NCBI GenBank assembly: GCA_026388315.1
Contig: JAPLKA010000084.1
Span: 1-64,000, forward strand
Direction: 5' to 3'
Length of the DNA: 64,000 nt
Source: Pseudomonadota bacterium
Lineage (GTDB): Bacteria > Desulfobacterota > Syntrophorhabdia > Syntrophorhabdales > Syntrophorhabdaceae
Under the pieces are notes generated by a model. It was not told the DNA's origin, did not search any database, and saw only the letters and a list, made by a program, of their open reading frames with translations. The position numbers were made by a program, and so were the translations under genes. This document shows, one piece after another, positions 7,148-13,872 of the stretch. Each line of letters starts with the position of its first letter. Position 1 is the stretch's first letter.

Positions 7148-7377
7148 GGGGTCATCTCACGCTCTTCTAAGATAGCCGAAGATAAATCGCTTCCCTGAAT
7201 GCGCAGACGGATTCCTGGTTGCTTCCATGCCGGGGATCTGTGTACTTTATCAGAAAACGGGACTACTTCCGCTACGGGCTTTCCGCGCCTGAGAAGAATA
7301 ATTGTCTCTCCATGTTCTACCTCAGTTATTAAATCTGAAGCCTTTTTACGGAAATCTGTGAATGCAACACTTTTCAT
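7144..7377 (-). CDS. Phd/YefM-type antitoxin
   Basis: A 77-aa protein: VAFTDFRKKASDLITEVEHG, ETIILLRRGKPVAEVVPF. This is the classic Phd/YefM fold start that binds DNA as a dimer and autoregulates. A well-placed AGGAGG-like site precedes the ATG at 7377. It overlaps the PIN-toxin gene by four bases, and the toxin-binding tail is the C-terminal third. The pairing of a Phd-type antitoxin with a PIN toxin is common. Confidence 0.85.
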   Translation of the reverse strand: MKSVAFTDFRKKASDLITEVEHGETIILLRRGKPVAEVVPFSDKVHRSPAWKQPGIRLRIQGSDLSSAILEEREMTP

Positions 7378-7447
7378 TTACGCACCTCCTAATGTGTACA
7401 TTCAACTGTACATTACAGGTGGTATTTTGTCAAGATTAGATTTTTAT

Positions 7448-7538
7448 GGCCAACGGGGAGCTGAGCGGTGGCACGACCCTGCTCACACCAAAGGTGTGAC
7501 TGCAGAGGGAGTGACAACGTTCCAGCGTTTTGTTAGGC
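7448..7538 (-). other. attC site G (long)
   Basis: The left box GGCCAAC and perfect right box GTTAGGC are 91 bases apart end to end. Internal pairing includes TCACACC / GGTGTGA and GGGAGCTGAGC opposite a complementary tail. It is longer and less related to the common core than other sites here. Confidence 0.6.
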
Positions 7539-7767
7539 GGACCGCTGGTAGCGGTACGCCGTGCCCGTAAGGGCAACAAATCGATGAGAGCGTAGCTCAG
7601 CTCCACGTAAGGCGGACGAGGAACCGAGCGGATCAGCGAACGCAGTGAGCAGCGAGGTGACGAGAGCGTGGAGGAGCGCCCATTGCTTTTAATTGCTTTT
7701 AATTGCCTTTATTATGCCTTTATCATTCATAATATTATCCGGGCGCGACTCAAGCGGTCCGCCTTAC
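7532..7767. repeat. Gene-less cassette with 15-base inverted ends
   Basis: GTTAGGCGGACCGCT (7532-7546) and AGCGGTCCGCCTTAC (7753-7767) are inverted repeats with one mismatch; they include the right box of attC G and the left box of attC H. A third partial copy (GTAAGGCGGAC) lies near 7608. The interior is GC-rich to about 7680, then AT-rich, with no plausible gene. It could be a non-coding cassette or a small insertion that mimics one. Confidence 0.5.
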
Positions 7768-7823
7768 ACGGGGATCAGCCAGAGCCTGATTTTTAGGCGA
7801 TTGGCTGAATCCATTGGTTATGC
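7761..7823 (-). other. attC site H
   Basis: The left box GCCTTAC and right box GTTATGC enclose ATCAGCCAGAGCCTGA / TAGGCGATTGGCTGAAT, nearly the same core as site B. It lies about 100 bases beyond the stop of the gene ending at 7927; 7824-7926 shows no feature. Confidence 0.85.
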
Positions 7824-7926
7824 TGTCTTTCCATTTCATGTCCTTTGTCACCGACTGATGTCTGTCTTTCTCCAAATGTCCAAATTTACCCACGCCCCTT
7901 TGGCCCCCTGTAGCCTGTTGTATTAT

Positions 7927-8469
7927 TCATACTACAATGAACTTAACATTATAGTTTTTCCACAAAGAATTTATCAGAGCTTGTTCTTTGTCAGCACTTA
8001 CAGAGCTTTTAATATCCTGTGCTGGCGTTGTGTCCACCAATAGATAGATTATGAAATTGAATTGTGTCGAATAAACAAGTGCTTGACCGATACCAGAGCG
8101 TAAGGATTGGCCAGAATCTCCTTTTTTTAACTCCATGGCAATTCTAAGCTTCTCGTTTATTTCCAGTACAGAATCGGGATGATGATTTGTCGCGAAGAAA
8201 TTAAAACTTGGAACTGGGGTAGCAATTTTTTGTTCCCATTTAAAGCCTTCCTTTACAATTCTTGTTGATTTTTTTTCCGAAAACCCAAAATGACTCGACA
8301 GAATGGATGGCAATTCTCTTTCCAACTGAAGGAACAGCATCATTTGAATTTGCCTTTCGGAATTGTGTTTTAGACTTACAATCTTTGCAAAGATTTCATT
8401 CTTTTCCAACGATGATATTATTGCATTCACCAAAGAAGATTTTTTTCGTGTTTGAGCGGTTTTTTTCAT
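7927..8469 (-). CDS. Unknown protein with PD-(D/E)XK-like motif
   Basis: A 180-aa protein that I do not recognise by family. The segment NHHPDSVLEINEKLRIAMEL followed by KKG gives P-D, a spacing of about 13 residues, and E-L-K. QSLRSGIGQALVYSTQF then forms a helix and strand. This is the layout of the PD-(D/E)XK nuclease core. The N-terminus is basic (KKTAQTRKKSS). If the motif is real it could be a nuclease or restriction-related cargo protein; function is inferred from the motif alone. It lies between attC sites I and H. Confidence 0.65.
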   Translation of the reverse strand: MKKTAQTRKKSSLVNAIISSLEKNEIFAKIVSLKHNSERQIQMMLFLQLERELPSILSSHFGFSEKKSTRIVKEGFKWEQKIATPVPSFNFFATNHHPDSVLEINEKLRIAMELKKGDSGQSLRSGIGQALVYSTQFNFIIYLLVDTTPAQDIKSSVSADKEQALINSLWKNYNVKFIVV

Positions 8470-8570
8470 ATGCCTTCCTTTTTCAACGTGGGATATTGCG
8501 TAACTATCCTGTCCCTATATTTGTTGTCTAACTCAATTGGCCCCTTCGATACATCTCCTCTATTGCTGTG

Positions 8571-8634
8571 GCATAACAAAGAGCTGAGCCAGAGGCAGGT
8601 TTTATTGCCGATTGGCTCCAGCGTCTGGTTCGAC
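8571..8634 (-). other. attC site I
   Basis: The left box GCATAAC and right box GTTCGAC enclose GAGCTGAGCCAGAGGCA / TGCCGATTGGCTCCAGC. The site sits between the GIY-YIG stop (8640) and the next start (8469). Confidence 0.85.
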
Positions 8635-8639
8635 GGTCC

Positions 8640-9374
8640 TCAAAAGATGCGACGCCAACGTTTGAAGGCACGCACATCATCGGCTGTCAGTGCGAACCAC
8701 TCGTTCTTCATACGCTTATCCGTAAACCTACGATGCCAATAGACTTCAACCCCTGCGGGATCATCTGTCTCGATGACATGAATCGGCTCGATCTTCTCCG
8801 GAAGCTCAATGCCTATCTCACCTTCCCGTCGTAGTTGGTTATTTGTGCGACCGATTTTATACTCCCGACGAGAGCCATGTTTCAGAAGATAGACATAGCC
8901 AACAACAATTTTACCGCTCGACGCAACATCATCATTGTCCACCGGCAAATGCGCACGGAGGTAATCCTCACAATGCTCAACCACGTCGTCGAAGCCTTGT
9001 AGTAAACGGCAATGCTCAATGAGTTTCTTGGCCAAATCTGTTTTGGTTCCTAATCGGCCAAAGGTTCTCGAGCTTGGGAATTCGGGATCGCTCCGGCGCT
9101 TCAGGCGAAGCTCGCCTTCAGTTGGTAGCTGCCCCAATTCTCGGGTATATTCCGCATATTTTTCAAGAAGCAATTTGATATCGAAAGCTGTGTTGAATTC
9201 ATTCGCGATAAACCCTGCCTCCCGAACTGCATCACCCCATTTTGCCCAATGGACGCCGAACCAGTCTGTTCGTTTGATTCCAGTTTCTGCCTCGAAACGT
9301 GCCTCGCCCAACGGGGCACCGCCGTTGGCAGCTGCCGTGCGGGTAATCTCGTTAAGAATATGTAGCTTCTTCAC
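8640..9374 (-). CDS. GIY-YIG nuclease-family protein
   Basis: A 244-aa protein. The C-terminal half shows VGYVYLLKHG (about 160-169), EYKIGRTNN and VEVYWHRRF, ending EWFALTADD. This is the pattern of the GIY-YIG subfamily called T5orf172/Mug113, with Tyr, Lys/Arg and a late Glu as active-site candidates. The N-terminal half has helix-rich repeats (RTDWFGVHWAKWGDAVREAG; LLLEKYAEYTRELGQLPTEG) like DNA-binding modules found with homing endonucleases. Such proteins occur in defence islands and as selfish nucleases. It is cassette cargo between attC J and I. Confidence 0.8.
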   Translation of the reverse strand: MKKLHILNEITRTAAANGGAPLGEARFEAETGIKRTDWFGVHWAKWGDAVREAGFIANEFNTAFDIKLLLEKYAEYTRELGQLPTEGELRLKRRSDPEFPSSRTFGRLGTKTDLAKKLIEHCRLLQGFDDVVEHCEDYLRAHLPVDNDDVASSGKIVVGYVYLLKHGSRREYKIGRTNNQLRREGEIGIELPEKIEPIHVIETDDPAGVEVYWHRRFTDKRMKNEWFALTADDVRAFKRWRRIF

Positions 9375-9392
9375 GTTTTACCTCTGTCGTCG

Positions 9393-9496
9393 AATCGGGG
9401 CAGTTAAGCCGTGCCCCGAAGGGGCATCGGTCTTCAACTCCTTGTTCTCCCGAAGCGGAGCGACGGGAAGGAGTTGACGGCTTAACTGCCCCGATT
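9393..9496. repeat. Nested inverted repeat
   Basis: The outer arms 9393-9412 and 9477-9496 are perfectly complementary over 20 bases and contain GTTAAGC and GCTTAAC. Inside are a GCCCCGAAGGGGC hairpin (9413-9425) and a second pair TCAACTCCTT / AAGGAGTTGA (9433-9442, 9468-9477). No gene fits inside. The boxes look like cassette ends in the wrong order for a single attC. Confidence 0.75.
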
Positions 9497-9518
9497 CTCC
9501 CGGCGCGAAGCGCCGGGA

Positions 9519-9572
9519 GAACAACGAAATCAGCCGCGAGTGTAACGAGTCGGCTGCATTGCTTCGTTGGAC
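9519..9572 (-). other. attC site J
   Basis: The left box GAACAAC and right box GTTGGAC enclose ATCAGCCGCGAG / CGAGTCGGCTGCAT. It touches the stop of the DUF2971 gene at 9573. The core differs from the main attC family of the array. Confidence 0.75.
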
Positions 9573-10232
9573 CTATGTTTTCCACAAATGTACAGTTTCG
9601 AAATCTTTCTTTCGCACGATATTGAAAGAGCGAAACGCTAACCTTGCCTTTATGACAGCCAACTTTGAGGTTTTAGGCAAGGAATCTTCTATTTTCTGAA
9701 TTGGAATATCACAAAGAGGACCTAAGACAATGCCCTTTAAGCTTATGTCTTTTCCAAGTTCATAGAAGTACATATCCCCTTCCTTATGGCACTCAGATTT
9801 CCTCAATATTACACGGACCTCTTTCTCGTATTCCCATTCAACGTATTTTGTAAGCCATAAGCCTTCAATGTCTTCCCTATCTAAGCCCGTCGTGAGCTTT
9901 TCATAATTTAAGGAATACCGGTTTATTCTATACGCGATGGGATGAGCAACACTGTCCGAGACGTAGAACTCAAGGGCAACCCCTTTATGTCGATTAGCAT
10001 AGTGGCTCCACAATAATGGACTTTCCCAATTCTTGCTAAAGCAGAGTATTCCATAGTCTCTCGCCATAGCACTTTTAAATTCTCTGATCTTTTTCCTAAA
10101 TTGTCTGTCTGGCAACTCCACTGCGTTAAGCTCAAAAGGATCATTTAAGTCGTCAAGCAATGAGACTTTGAGCCTCTGAGCAGCTACCACATCTAACGCA
10201 TGTTCTTCAGGTATGAAATGAAACAATCTCAC
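9573..10232 (-). CDS. DUF2971 protein
   Basis: A 219-aa protein with LLDDLNDPFELNA near residue 26, GILCFSKNWESPLLWSHYAN near 60-79 followed by RHKGVALEFYV, and EWEYEKEVRVIL near 133. This is the conserved pattern of DUF2971. The biochemical role of the family is unknown, though it is frequent in accessory and mobile regions. It is flanked by attC K upstream and attC J directly at its stop, so it is one cassette. Confidence 0.8.
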   Translation of the reverse strand: MRLFHFIPEEHALDVVAAQRLKVSLLDDLNDPFELNAVELPDRQFRKKIREFKSAMARDYGILCFSKNWESPLLWSHYANRHKGVALEFYVSDSVAHPIAYRINRYSLNYEKLTTGLDREDIEGLWLTKYVEWEYEKEVRVILRKSECHKEGDMYFYELGKDISLKGIVLGPLCDIPIQKIEDSLPKTSKLAVIKARLAFRSFNIVRKKDFETVHLWKT

Positions 10233-10261
10233 ATGGTCTCCAGATGATTATGACTTCACTA

Positions 10262-10322
10262 GTCTAACGACCACATAACCCGCAGGGGCTTTATCCCTGT
10301 CGGGTTGATGTGTTTGTTATGG
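10262..10322 (-). other. attC site K
   Basis: A perfect left box GTCTAAC and right box GTTATGG enclose CACATAACCCGCAGGGG / CCCTGTCGGGTTGATGTG, which fold back well. It lies between the stop at 10397 and the DUF2971 start at 10232. Confidence 0.85.
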
Positions 10323-10396
10323 GATCTTTTATGAAATATTATAATGAAGACCTCCTGCTTTTAAAAATGCGAGCATATATATTAGAACAGTGTTTT

Positions 10397-10855
10397 TTAA
10401 GAATGGCCACCATTGTAGATTATGATAAATATAAAAATTGGATTGAGAAGAGTCATGACAATAACAACCTTATCAAGAACAAAAAGCAGCCGACTATATC
10501 GCTTTATTGTCTTCGGTTTTTTGCTGTCATCAGGTTTATCGGGCACAGTATTGAACAGTTCGGAAAACGCCTCATTAAGTTCTCTTGTCTTTTGCCCGGT
10601 GGTGTCAATAAAGGATTGCCTCATTTGGTAAATGAGAACCACAATACCAACAACCGGAGTAAACGAAAGCACAAAATAAGGAATGATAAACGGAGAGTAA
10701 AGAGAAGGCTTAATGGCAACCATGATTGAAAATGCCGTAATCAATATGCCGTTGAATGTCAGCAGGGAATTATATAAGAGATGATGCAAACTCTCCGCAC
10801 TATCAGCATTGTATTTGAGCGATTCAAGTATGTTGTTAATTTTATCTATACCCAT
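10397..10855 (-). CDS. Small membrane protein of unknown function
   Basis: A 152-aa protein that I do not recognise. A helical N-terminus (KINNILESLKYNADSAESLH) is followed by two adjacent hydrophobic helices (about residues 32-48 and 55-76), a charged central loop with KTRELNEAFSELFNTVPDKP, and a third helix at the C-terminus (VVIVMTLLNPIFIFIIIY). The ATG lies inside an attI-like GTTATG box (10853-10858), so expression may depend on sequences brought by recombination. The architecture is reminiscent of membrane effectors with paired N-terminal helices, but this is only a resemblance. Confidence 0.55.
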   Translation of the reverse strand: MGIDKINNILESLKYNADSAESLHHLLYNSLLTFNGILITAFSIMVAIKPSLYSPFIIPYFVLSFTPVVGIVVLIYQMRQSFIDTTGQKTRELNEAFSELFNTVPDKPDDSKKPKTIKRYSRLLFVLDKVVIVMTLLNPIFIFIIIYNGGHS

Positions 10856-10867
10856 AACAAGTTATTA
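10853..10867 (-). other. Second attI-like core site
   Basis: CATAACAAGTTATT here is identical over 14 bases to the site at 12143-12156. Two inverted boxes (AATAAC and GTTATG on the minus strand) are separated by TT, the layout of an attI simple site. The start codon of the downstream gene is part of the box. It may be a duplicated attI left by tandem duplication or irregular cassette insertion. Confidence 0.5.
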
Positions 10868-10871
10868 TGAG

Positions 10872-11543
10872 TCATACCTTTGTCCTTGCCATGAATTCGG
10901 TAACAGCCATGCACATCATTTTTACCTGCTCTGCATTGTATTGTTCGTAGGCACCGTGCGCAGCTTTGTTGCGCAAATCTAACCAGGCCGTGACGTTCTT
11001 CTGATCCAGCTTGCCATATACGCCCTTTTTCGCCAGCTCAGTGTTTAGGAAATCTGCCTTCAGGGGAAGTGCCTTTCCGGTCTTATCGTCACGAGTGGTA
11101 TCTATTGCATTTCTGACGGATAGCTCTCTTAGGTGCTGCTCCAGAACACCACCAGCCATTACGGCAGAAGCGTCCTTGTACCCCTCGGTAAGAAGATACT
11201 CCGCCATTTCCAGAAAACCGGAAAACACTTCTGAAGCAACAATTCCTTTGAGAGAGGAAAGCCAGCCAGACTCAATTTCGTTCTTTGCAGCTTTGATTAT
11301 TCCGATACCCCATTTTGCCAAGGATTTGAGGGACGACGTGACCTTCTCGTTGAATTCGCGGTAATATGGGTGGTCCTCTCCAAATACCTTACGTAGATAG
11401 GAAATACTTGACGACCTGAATTCACCAAATAGCTCGGGGGATACCCAGACAGTATGGTGTGCATCGACCATTTCCGTTGCCAGCACATCGTTGCCCAAAT
11501 CAATCAAACGTTCAGCTTCTTTGATGAGGTTGTCAGTCTTCAT
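10872..11543 (-). CDS. Unknown HEPN-like protein
   Basis: A 223-aa mostly helical protein. The C-terminal part has AGGVLEQHLRELSVRNAID and WLDLRNKAAHGAYEQYN. The R-N-K-A-A-H segment matches the R-x4-H ribonuclease motif of HEPN domains. The N-terminal half (about 1-110) has no motif that I can name. HEPN proteins act in toxin-antitoxin and anti-phage systems as RNases, or as non-catalytic partners. No adjacent MNT nucleotidyltransferase is visible. It ends 16 bases before the gene at 10855, separated by the attI-like core. Confidence 0.6.
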   Translation of the reverse strand: MKTDNLIKEAERLIDLGNDVLATEMVDAHHTVWVSPELFGEFRSSSISYLRKVFGEDHPYYREFNEKVTSSLKSLAKWGIGIIKAAKNEIESGWLSSLKGIVASEVFSGFLEMAEYLLTEGYKDASAVMAGGVLEQHLRELSVRNAIDTTRDDKTGKALPLKADFLNTELAKKGVYGKLDQKNVTAWLDLRNKAAHGAYEQYNAEQVKMMCMAVTEFMARTKV

Positions 11544-11558
11544 GTCGTTTCTTCAAGC

Positions 11559-11633
11559 TCATAACCCGTGGCTTACCGTCAAGGGCCGCCTTCTGGTCTG
11601 AGTCCGCTGTAAACCCGTGCCATGAGGTTCTAT
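11559..11633 (-). other. Possible degenerate attC site L
   Basis: TCATAAC at the left and GTTCTAT at the right flank 75 bases with weak self-complementarity and a direct repeat AACCCGTG. It is positioned correctly between the stop at 11630 and the start at 11543, but the fold is poor. Confidence 0.35.
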
Positions 11634-12145
11634 TCATGATCATTTCTATGATAAAGAATACATGATAGAACGCCAGCCAGAATTTTCCGGTGGCCTTCTT
11701 CCATGTCGTCAAAATGTAATTGGCCTCTTACTATTGCGGCCCTTATTCTTCCGGCCGCAGCTAATACCAAGTTTTTTTGTTGAATGTCACTAAGACTTCC
11801 TTGTTCAAGAATGGCCTCATAATCTTCGCCAACCCAACGACCACTAATCTTCCTCACGTTCCATCCAAGATCCGAAATAACATGCTCTGCGAGCCGATCT
11901 TCATGGTCATGATATTTCGATGGTGGATTGACGTTAGCCAACTCTGCAATAAGAACGTTTAATAGGTTTGAGCAGCTTTCTTCTTCTACGAGATATTCTT
12001 TTTTCTCATAATCCCAAATCAATTCCCAATTCGGTCTAATATGTGACAGAGGTCTTGTAACAAGATAGCCCAGATATTCACATCGATGGAAAAATGACAC
12101 TATGTCCTCACTCGGTACTTGCAATGCATCCATTTTCTTTCTCAT
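11630..12145 (-). CDS. Unknown cassette protein, first in array
   Basis: A 171-aa protein that I do not recognise. It reads as soluble and helical, with FFHRCEYLGYLVTRPLSHIR near residue 18, an acidic middle (KKEYLVEEESCSNLLNVLIA), SDLGWNVRKISGRWVGEDYE and a helical tail rich in Ala and Arg. The ATG at 12145 is inside the attI-like box, with no ribosome site; ATG at 12133 (MDALQ), preceded by a weak GAGAAAG, may be the true start. It would be the newest cassette and the closest to the array promoter. Confidence 0.6.
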   Translation of the reverse strand: MRKKMDALQVPSEDIVSFFHRCEYLGYLVTRPLSHIRPNWELIWDYEKKEYLVEEESCSNLLNVLIAELANVNPPSKYHDHEDRLAEHVISDLGWNVRKISGRWVGEDYEAILEQGSLSDIQQKNLVLAAAGRIRAAIVRGQLHFDDMEEGHRKILAGVLSCILYHRNDHE

Positions 12146-12160
12146 AACAAGTTATTCTAT
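12143..12160 (-). other. attI-like site at the head of the array
   Basis: Read on the minus strand the sequence is GAATAAC-TT-GTTATGA: two inverted seven-base boxes with a two-base spacer, as in the simple site of attI. It lies between the first cassette gene and the integrase remnant, where attI is expected. Confidence 0.65.
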
Positions 12161-12235
12161 AGTTTCTGCCTATTTCCACAAATCAATTATTCTTTCGCGA
12201 TTCTATCCAATAACAATGCTCTGATGTCCATACAA

Positions 12236-12265
12236 ATTATGGTCTTACCAACCTCTCAGTGACAA
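12236..12265 (-). promoter_or_regulatory. Candidate array promoter (Pc-like)
   Basis: On the minus strand TTGTCA (12265-12260) and CATAAT (12241-12236) are 18 bases apart and point into the cassettes, about 90 bases before the first gene. This is only a pattern match in an AT-rich leader. Confidence 0.35.
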
Positions 12266-12382
12266 CTTAAATCGTTGATATAATAATGTATAATCTCTTG
12301 ATAAACTATTTGCAATAATATTATTTTATCTTTCCGTATATCATGTCAATTTTAAGATTATATAGAAATCGGAGGATTCCGG

Positions 12383-12448
12383 ATGTTTGCTATCCCTTCT
12401 GCTTTACAGGCCAAATTTGAAGAACATTTACGGAACAAGACCGGATAA
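12383..12448 (+). pseudogene. intI: Integron integrase remnant (first 21 codons)
   Basis: A strong ribosome site (GGAGG, seven bases) precedes an ATG whose 21 codons read FAIPSALQAKFEEHLRNKT plus a last Gly before TAA. The pattern hydrophobic-P-x-x-L-x-x-x-F-x-x-x-L-x-x-K matches the usual start of integron integrases. The position and divergent orientation relative to the cassettes are exactly those of intI. After this point the sequence loses similarity; no core-binding or tyrosine recombinase catalytic region follows. I infer deletion of the rest of the gene. The piece is too short for certainty. Confidence 0.6.
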
Positions 12449-12795
12449 GAATCAGGATCGGACCAACCCCTAAAAATACTGGATTATGGAGTAGGGATTA
12501 TGGATTATCAGCCTGTTGCCCAAACATATATGCAACCAATATAATATTGAAATATGAGCCGGAAGAACTTTTTGCGAATCGCGACTTCAAGCTTCCTTGG
12601 GACCCTGCCGGTAAGCAGAAATGTGCTCGCGGCCAGTGCCGCGCCTGGGCCGGCCTGATTTGTTCGAAGCCCAGTGGCAAGTTAGAAGGCCGAATGGATG
12701 CGAACCGTTGCATGGGTAAGAAAGCGCAGGGAGCAGAGAGCAAAACAGTGTTCCGGCGAAAACCATTTTGGACAACAGGCTGTTAACACTGTCTC
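12449..12795. other. Debris region between array and cysM
   Basis: No intact gene is seen. The segment holds a short tandem (ATTATGGA-type, 12482-12510), a Tat-leader fragment (12554-12658) and an inverted pair ACAGTGTT / AACACTGT near 12746 and 12785 that may terminate cysM transcription. It is probably the scar of deletions that removed the integrase. Confidence 0.5.
12554..12658 (+). pseudogene. Tat signal-peptide fragment
   Basis: An ATG opens 34 codons starting MSRKNFLRIATSSFLGTLPV and ending AASAAPGPA, then TGA. The S-R-K-x-F-L motif, hydrophobic run and A-x-A end form a typical twin-arginine-like leader (one Arg replaced by Lys). A mature protein would have to continue in another frame, which stays open to 12786 but is not recognisable. 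It is probably the remnant of an exported redox protein. Confidence 0.4.
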
Positions 12796-13704
12796 TTACG
12801 GCGGGCATTTCGCACAGATCGACCTGAACTGCATGGTGCTGAGGTAGCGGTCACCACGGTCGGGTAGTATTACCACGATTATGCCCTGGTCTATTTTTCT
12901 CGCTATCTGGAGGGCCACTGCCGCTGCGGCGCCGCTGGATGTTCCCACGAAAATCCCCTCTCTCAGCGCAAGGAGTCTTGTAACTTCAAAGGCTTCACCA
13001 TCTTCAACCATCACTTTCTCATCCAGCATCTCCGGCTTATAAATCCTTGGAACCATCGATTCTGTCATATTCTTCAGTCCCTGTATCGTATGCCCCTGGA
13101 CAGGCTCTACACCGACAATTTTTACAGAGGGTTTCTTCTCCTTTAAATACTTTGCAGTCCCCATGAGCGTGCCGGTGGTTCCCATTCCTGCCACAAAATA
13201 ATCAACCCCGCCATTTGTCTGCGCTAAAATCTCCGGCCCTGTTGTTTCGTAGTGAGCAAGTACATTATCACCGTTATCGTACTGATTGGGCATAAAGTAT
13301 TTGCCGGGGTTCTGTTCAAGAAGTTCGTGTGCCTTTTTTATTGCACCATCAATATTCGATTTTGCCGGTGTGAGAAAAACCTGAGACCCAAGCCCTTCAA
13401 GGATTAAACGCCTCTCCATACTCACGCACTCAGGCATGCAAAGGTCAACCTTGTAGCCTTTTGCTGCTCCTATCATTGCAATTGCAATCCCTGTATTGCC
13501 TGATGTGGGCTCAAGGATGGTCTTGCCCTTTGTAAGTTCGCCGCGCTCTTCAGCCTTCTCTATCATATAAAGGGCCGGGCGGTCTTTTATTGACCCTCCG
13601 GGGTTACATCCTTCGAGTTTGCAAAGGACTTTTACACCAGGCTTGCTGACAATGTTCATGAGTTCAACGAGTGGTGTATTCCCTATTGCAGATAATATGT
13701 TCAT
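12796..13704 (-). CDS. cysM: Cysteine synthase (CysM/CysK type)
   Basis: A 302-aa PLP enzyme of the O-acetylserine sulfhydrylase family, which replaces the acetyl group of O-acetylserine (or the phosphate of O-phosphoserine in some members) with sulfide to make cysteine. PLP lysine K40 lies in GGSIKDRP, the substrate loop PTSGNTG spans 66-72, the phosphate-binding GTTGT sits near 174, and a late PDRGDRYLST is present. The start at 13704 has AGGAGG upstream. It is monocistronic on the minus strand and divergent from the alcohol dehydrogenase. The MNILSAIGNTPL start and length fit CysM better than CysK, though the two cannot be separated by eye with certainty. Confidence 0.9.
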   Translation of the reverse strand: MNILSAIGNTPLVELMNIVSKPGVKVLCKLEGCNPGGSIKDRPALYMIEKAEERGELTKGKTILEPTSGNTGIAIAMIGAAKGYKVDLCMPECVSMERRLILEGLGSQVFLTPAKSNIDGAIKKAHELLEQNPGKYFMPNQYDNGDNVLAHYETTGPEILAQTNGGVDYFVAGMGTTGTLMGTAKYLKEKKPSVKIVGVEPVQGHTIQGLKNMTESMVPRIYKPEMLDEKVMVEDGEAFEVTRLLALREGIFVGTSSGAAAAVALQIARKIDQGIIVVILPDRGDRYLSTMQFRSICAKCPP

Positions 13705-13872
13705 ACAGATATACCTCCTGATTTGTTCAATTCATAAAACAGTGGAAAAGATTATCAAAATAACATCATTTTAACAAGCAAAAGAAAGGCAACTCAATTA
13801 CTTATTTACTTGTCCCTCTCATTCCTATTATACTTTTCAAAATTTCTGGCAATACTTGCTATAGGTGCTTAA

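Larger units (their letters stand above)
2917..12448 (-). mobile_element. Integron cassette array with a decayed integrase
   Basis: This stretch alternates small minus-strand genes with 53-91 base imperfect palindromes that end in RYYYAAC-like and GTTRRRY-like boxes, the layout of integron gene cassettes. Eight of the sites share a common core (CAGCCAGAG and CGATTGGCT), as in a sedentary chromosomal integron. Every palindrome lies downstream of one gene's stop and upstream of the next gene's start. An attI-like site is at the 5' end (near 12150). A divergent 21-codon integrase-like remnant is at 12383. No full integrase is present in the window. The last cassette (2322-2825) lies just beyond the outermost recognised attC. 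The array reading is inferred from structure and order. Confidence 0.85.

Noticed and set aside
2917-10322. CRISPR array
   Set aside because: The repeated palindromes are spaced by whole genes and vary in sequence and length; no short regular spacers or cas genes are present.
12547-12786. 79-codon plus-strand frame beside cysM
   Set aside because: No recognisable domain or ribosome site; it overlaps the better-supported Tat-leader fragment in another frame.
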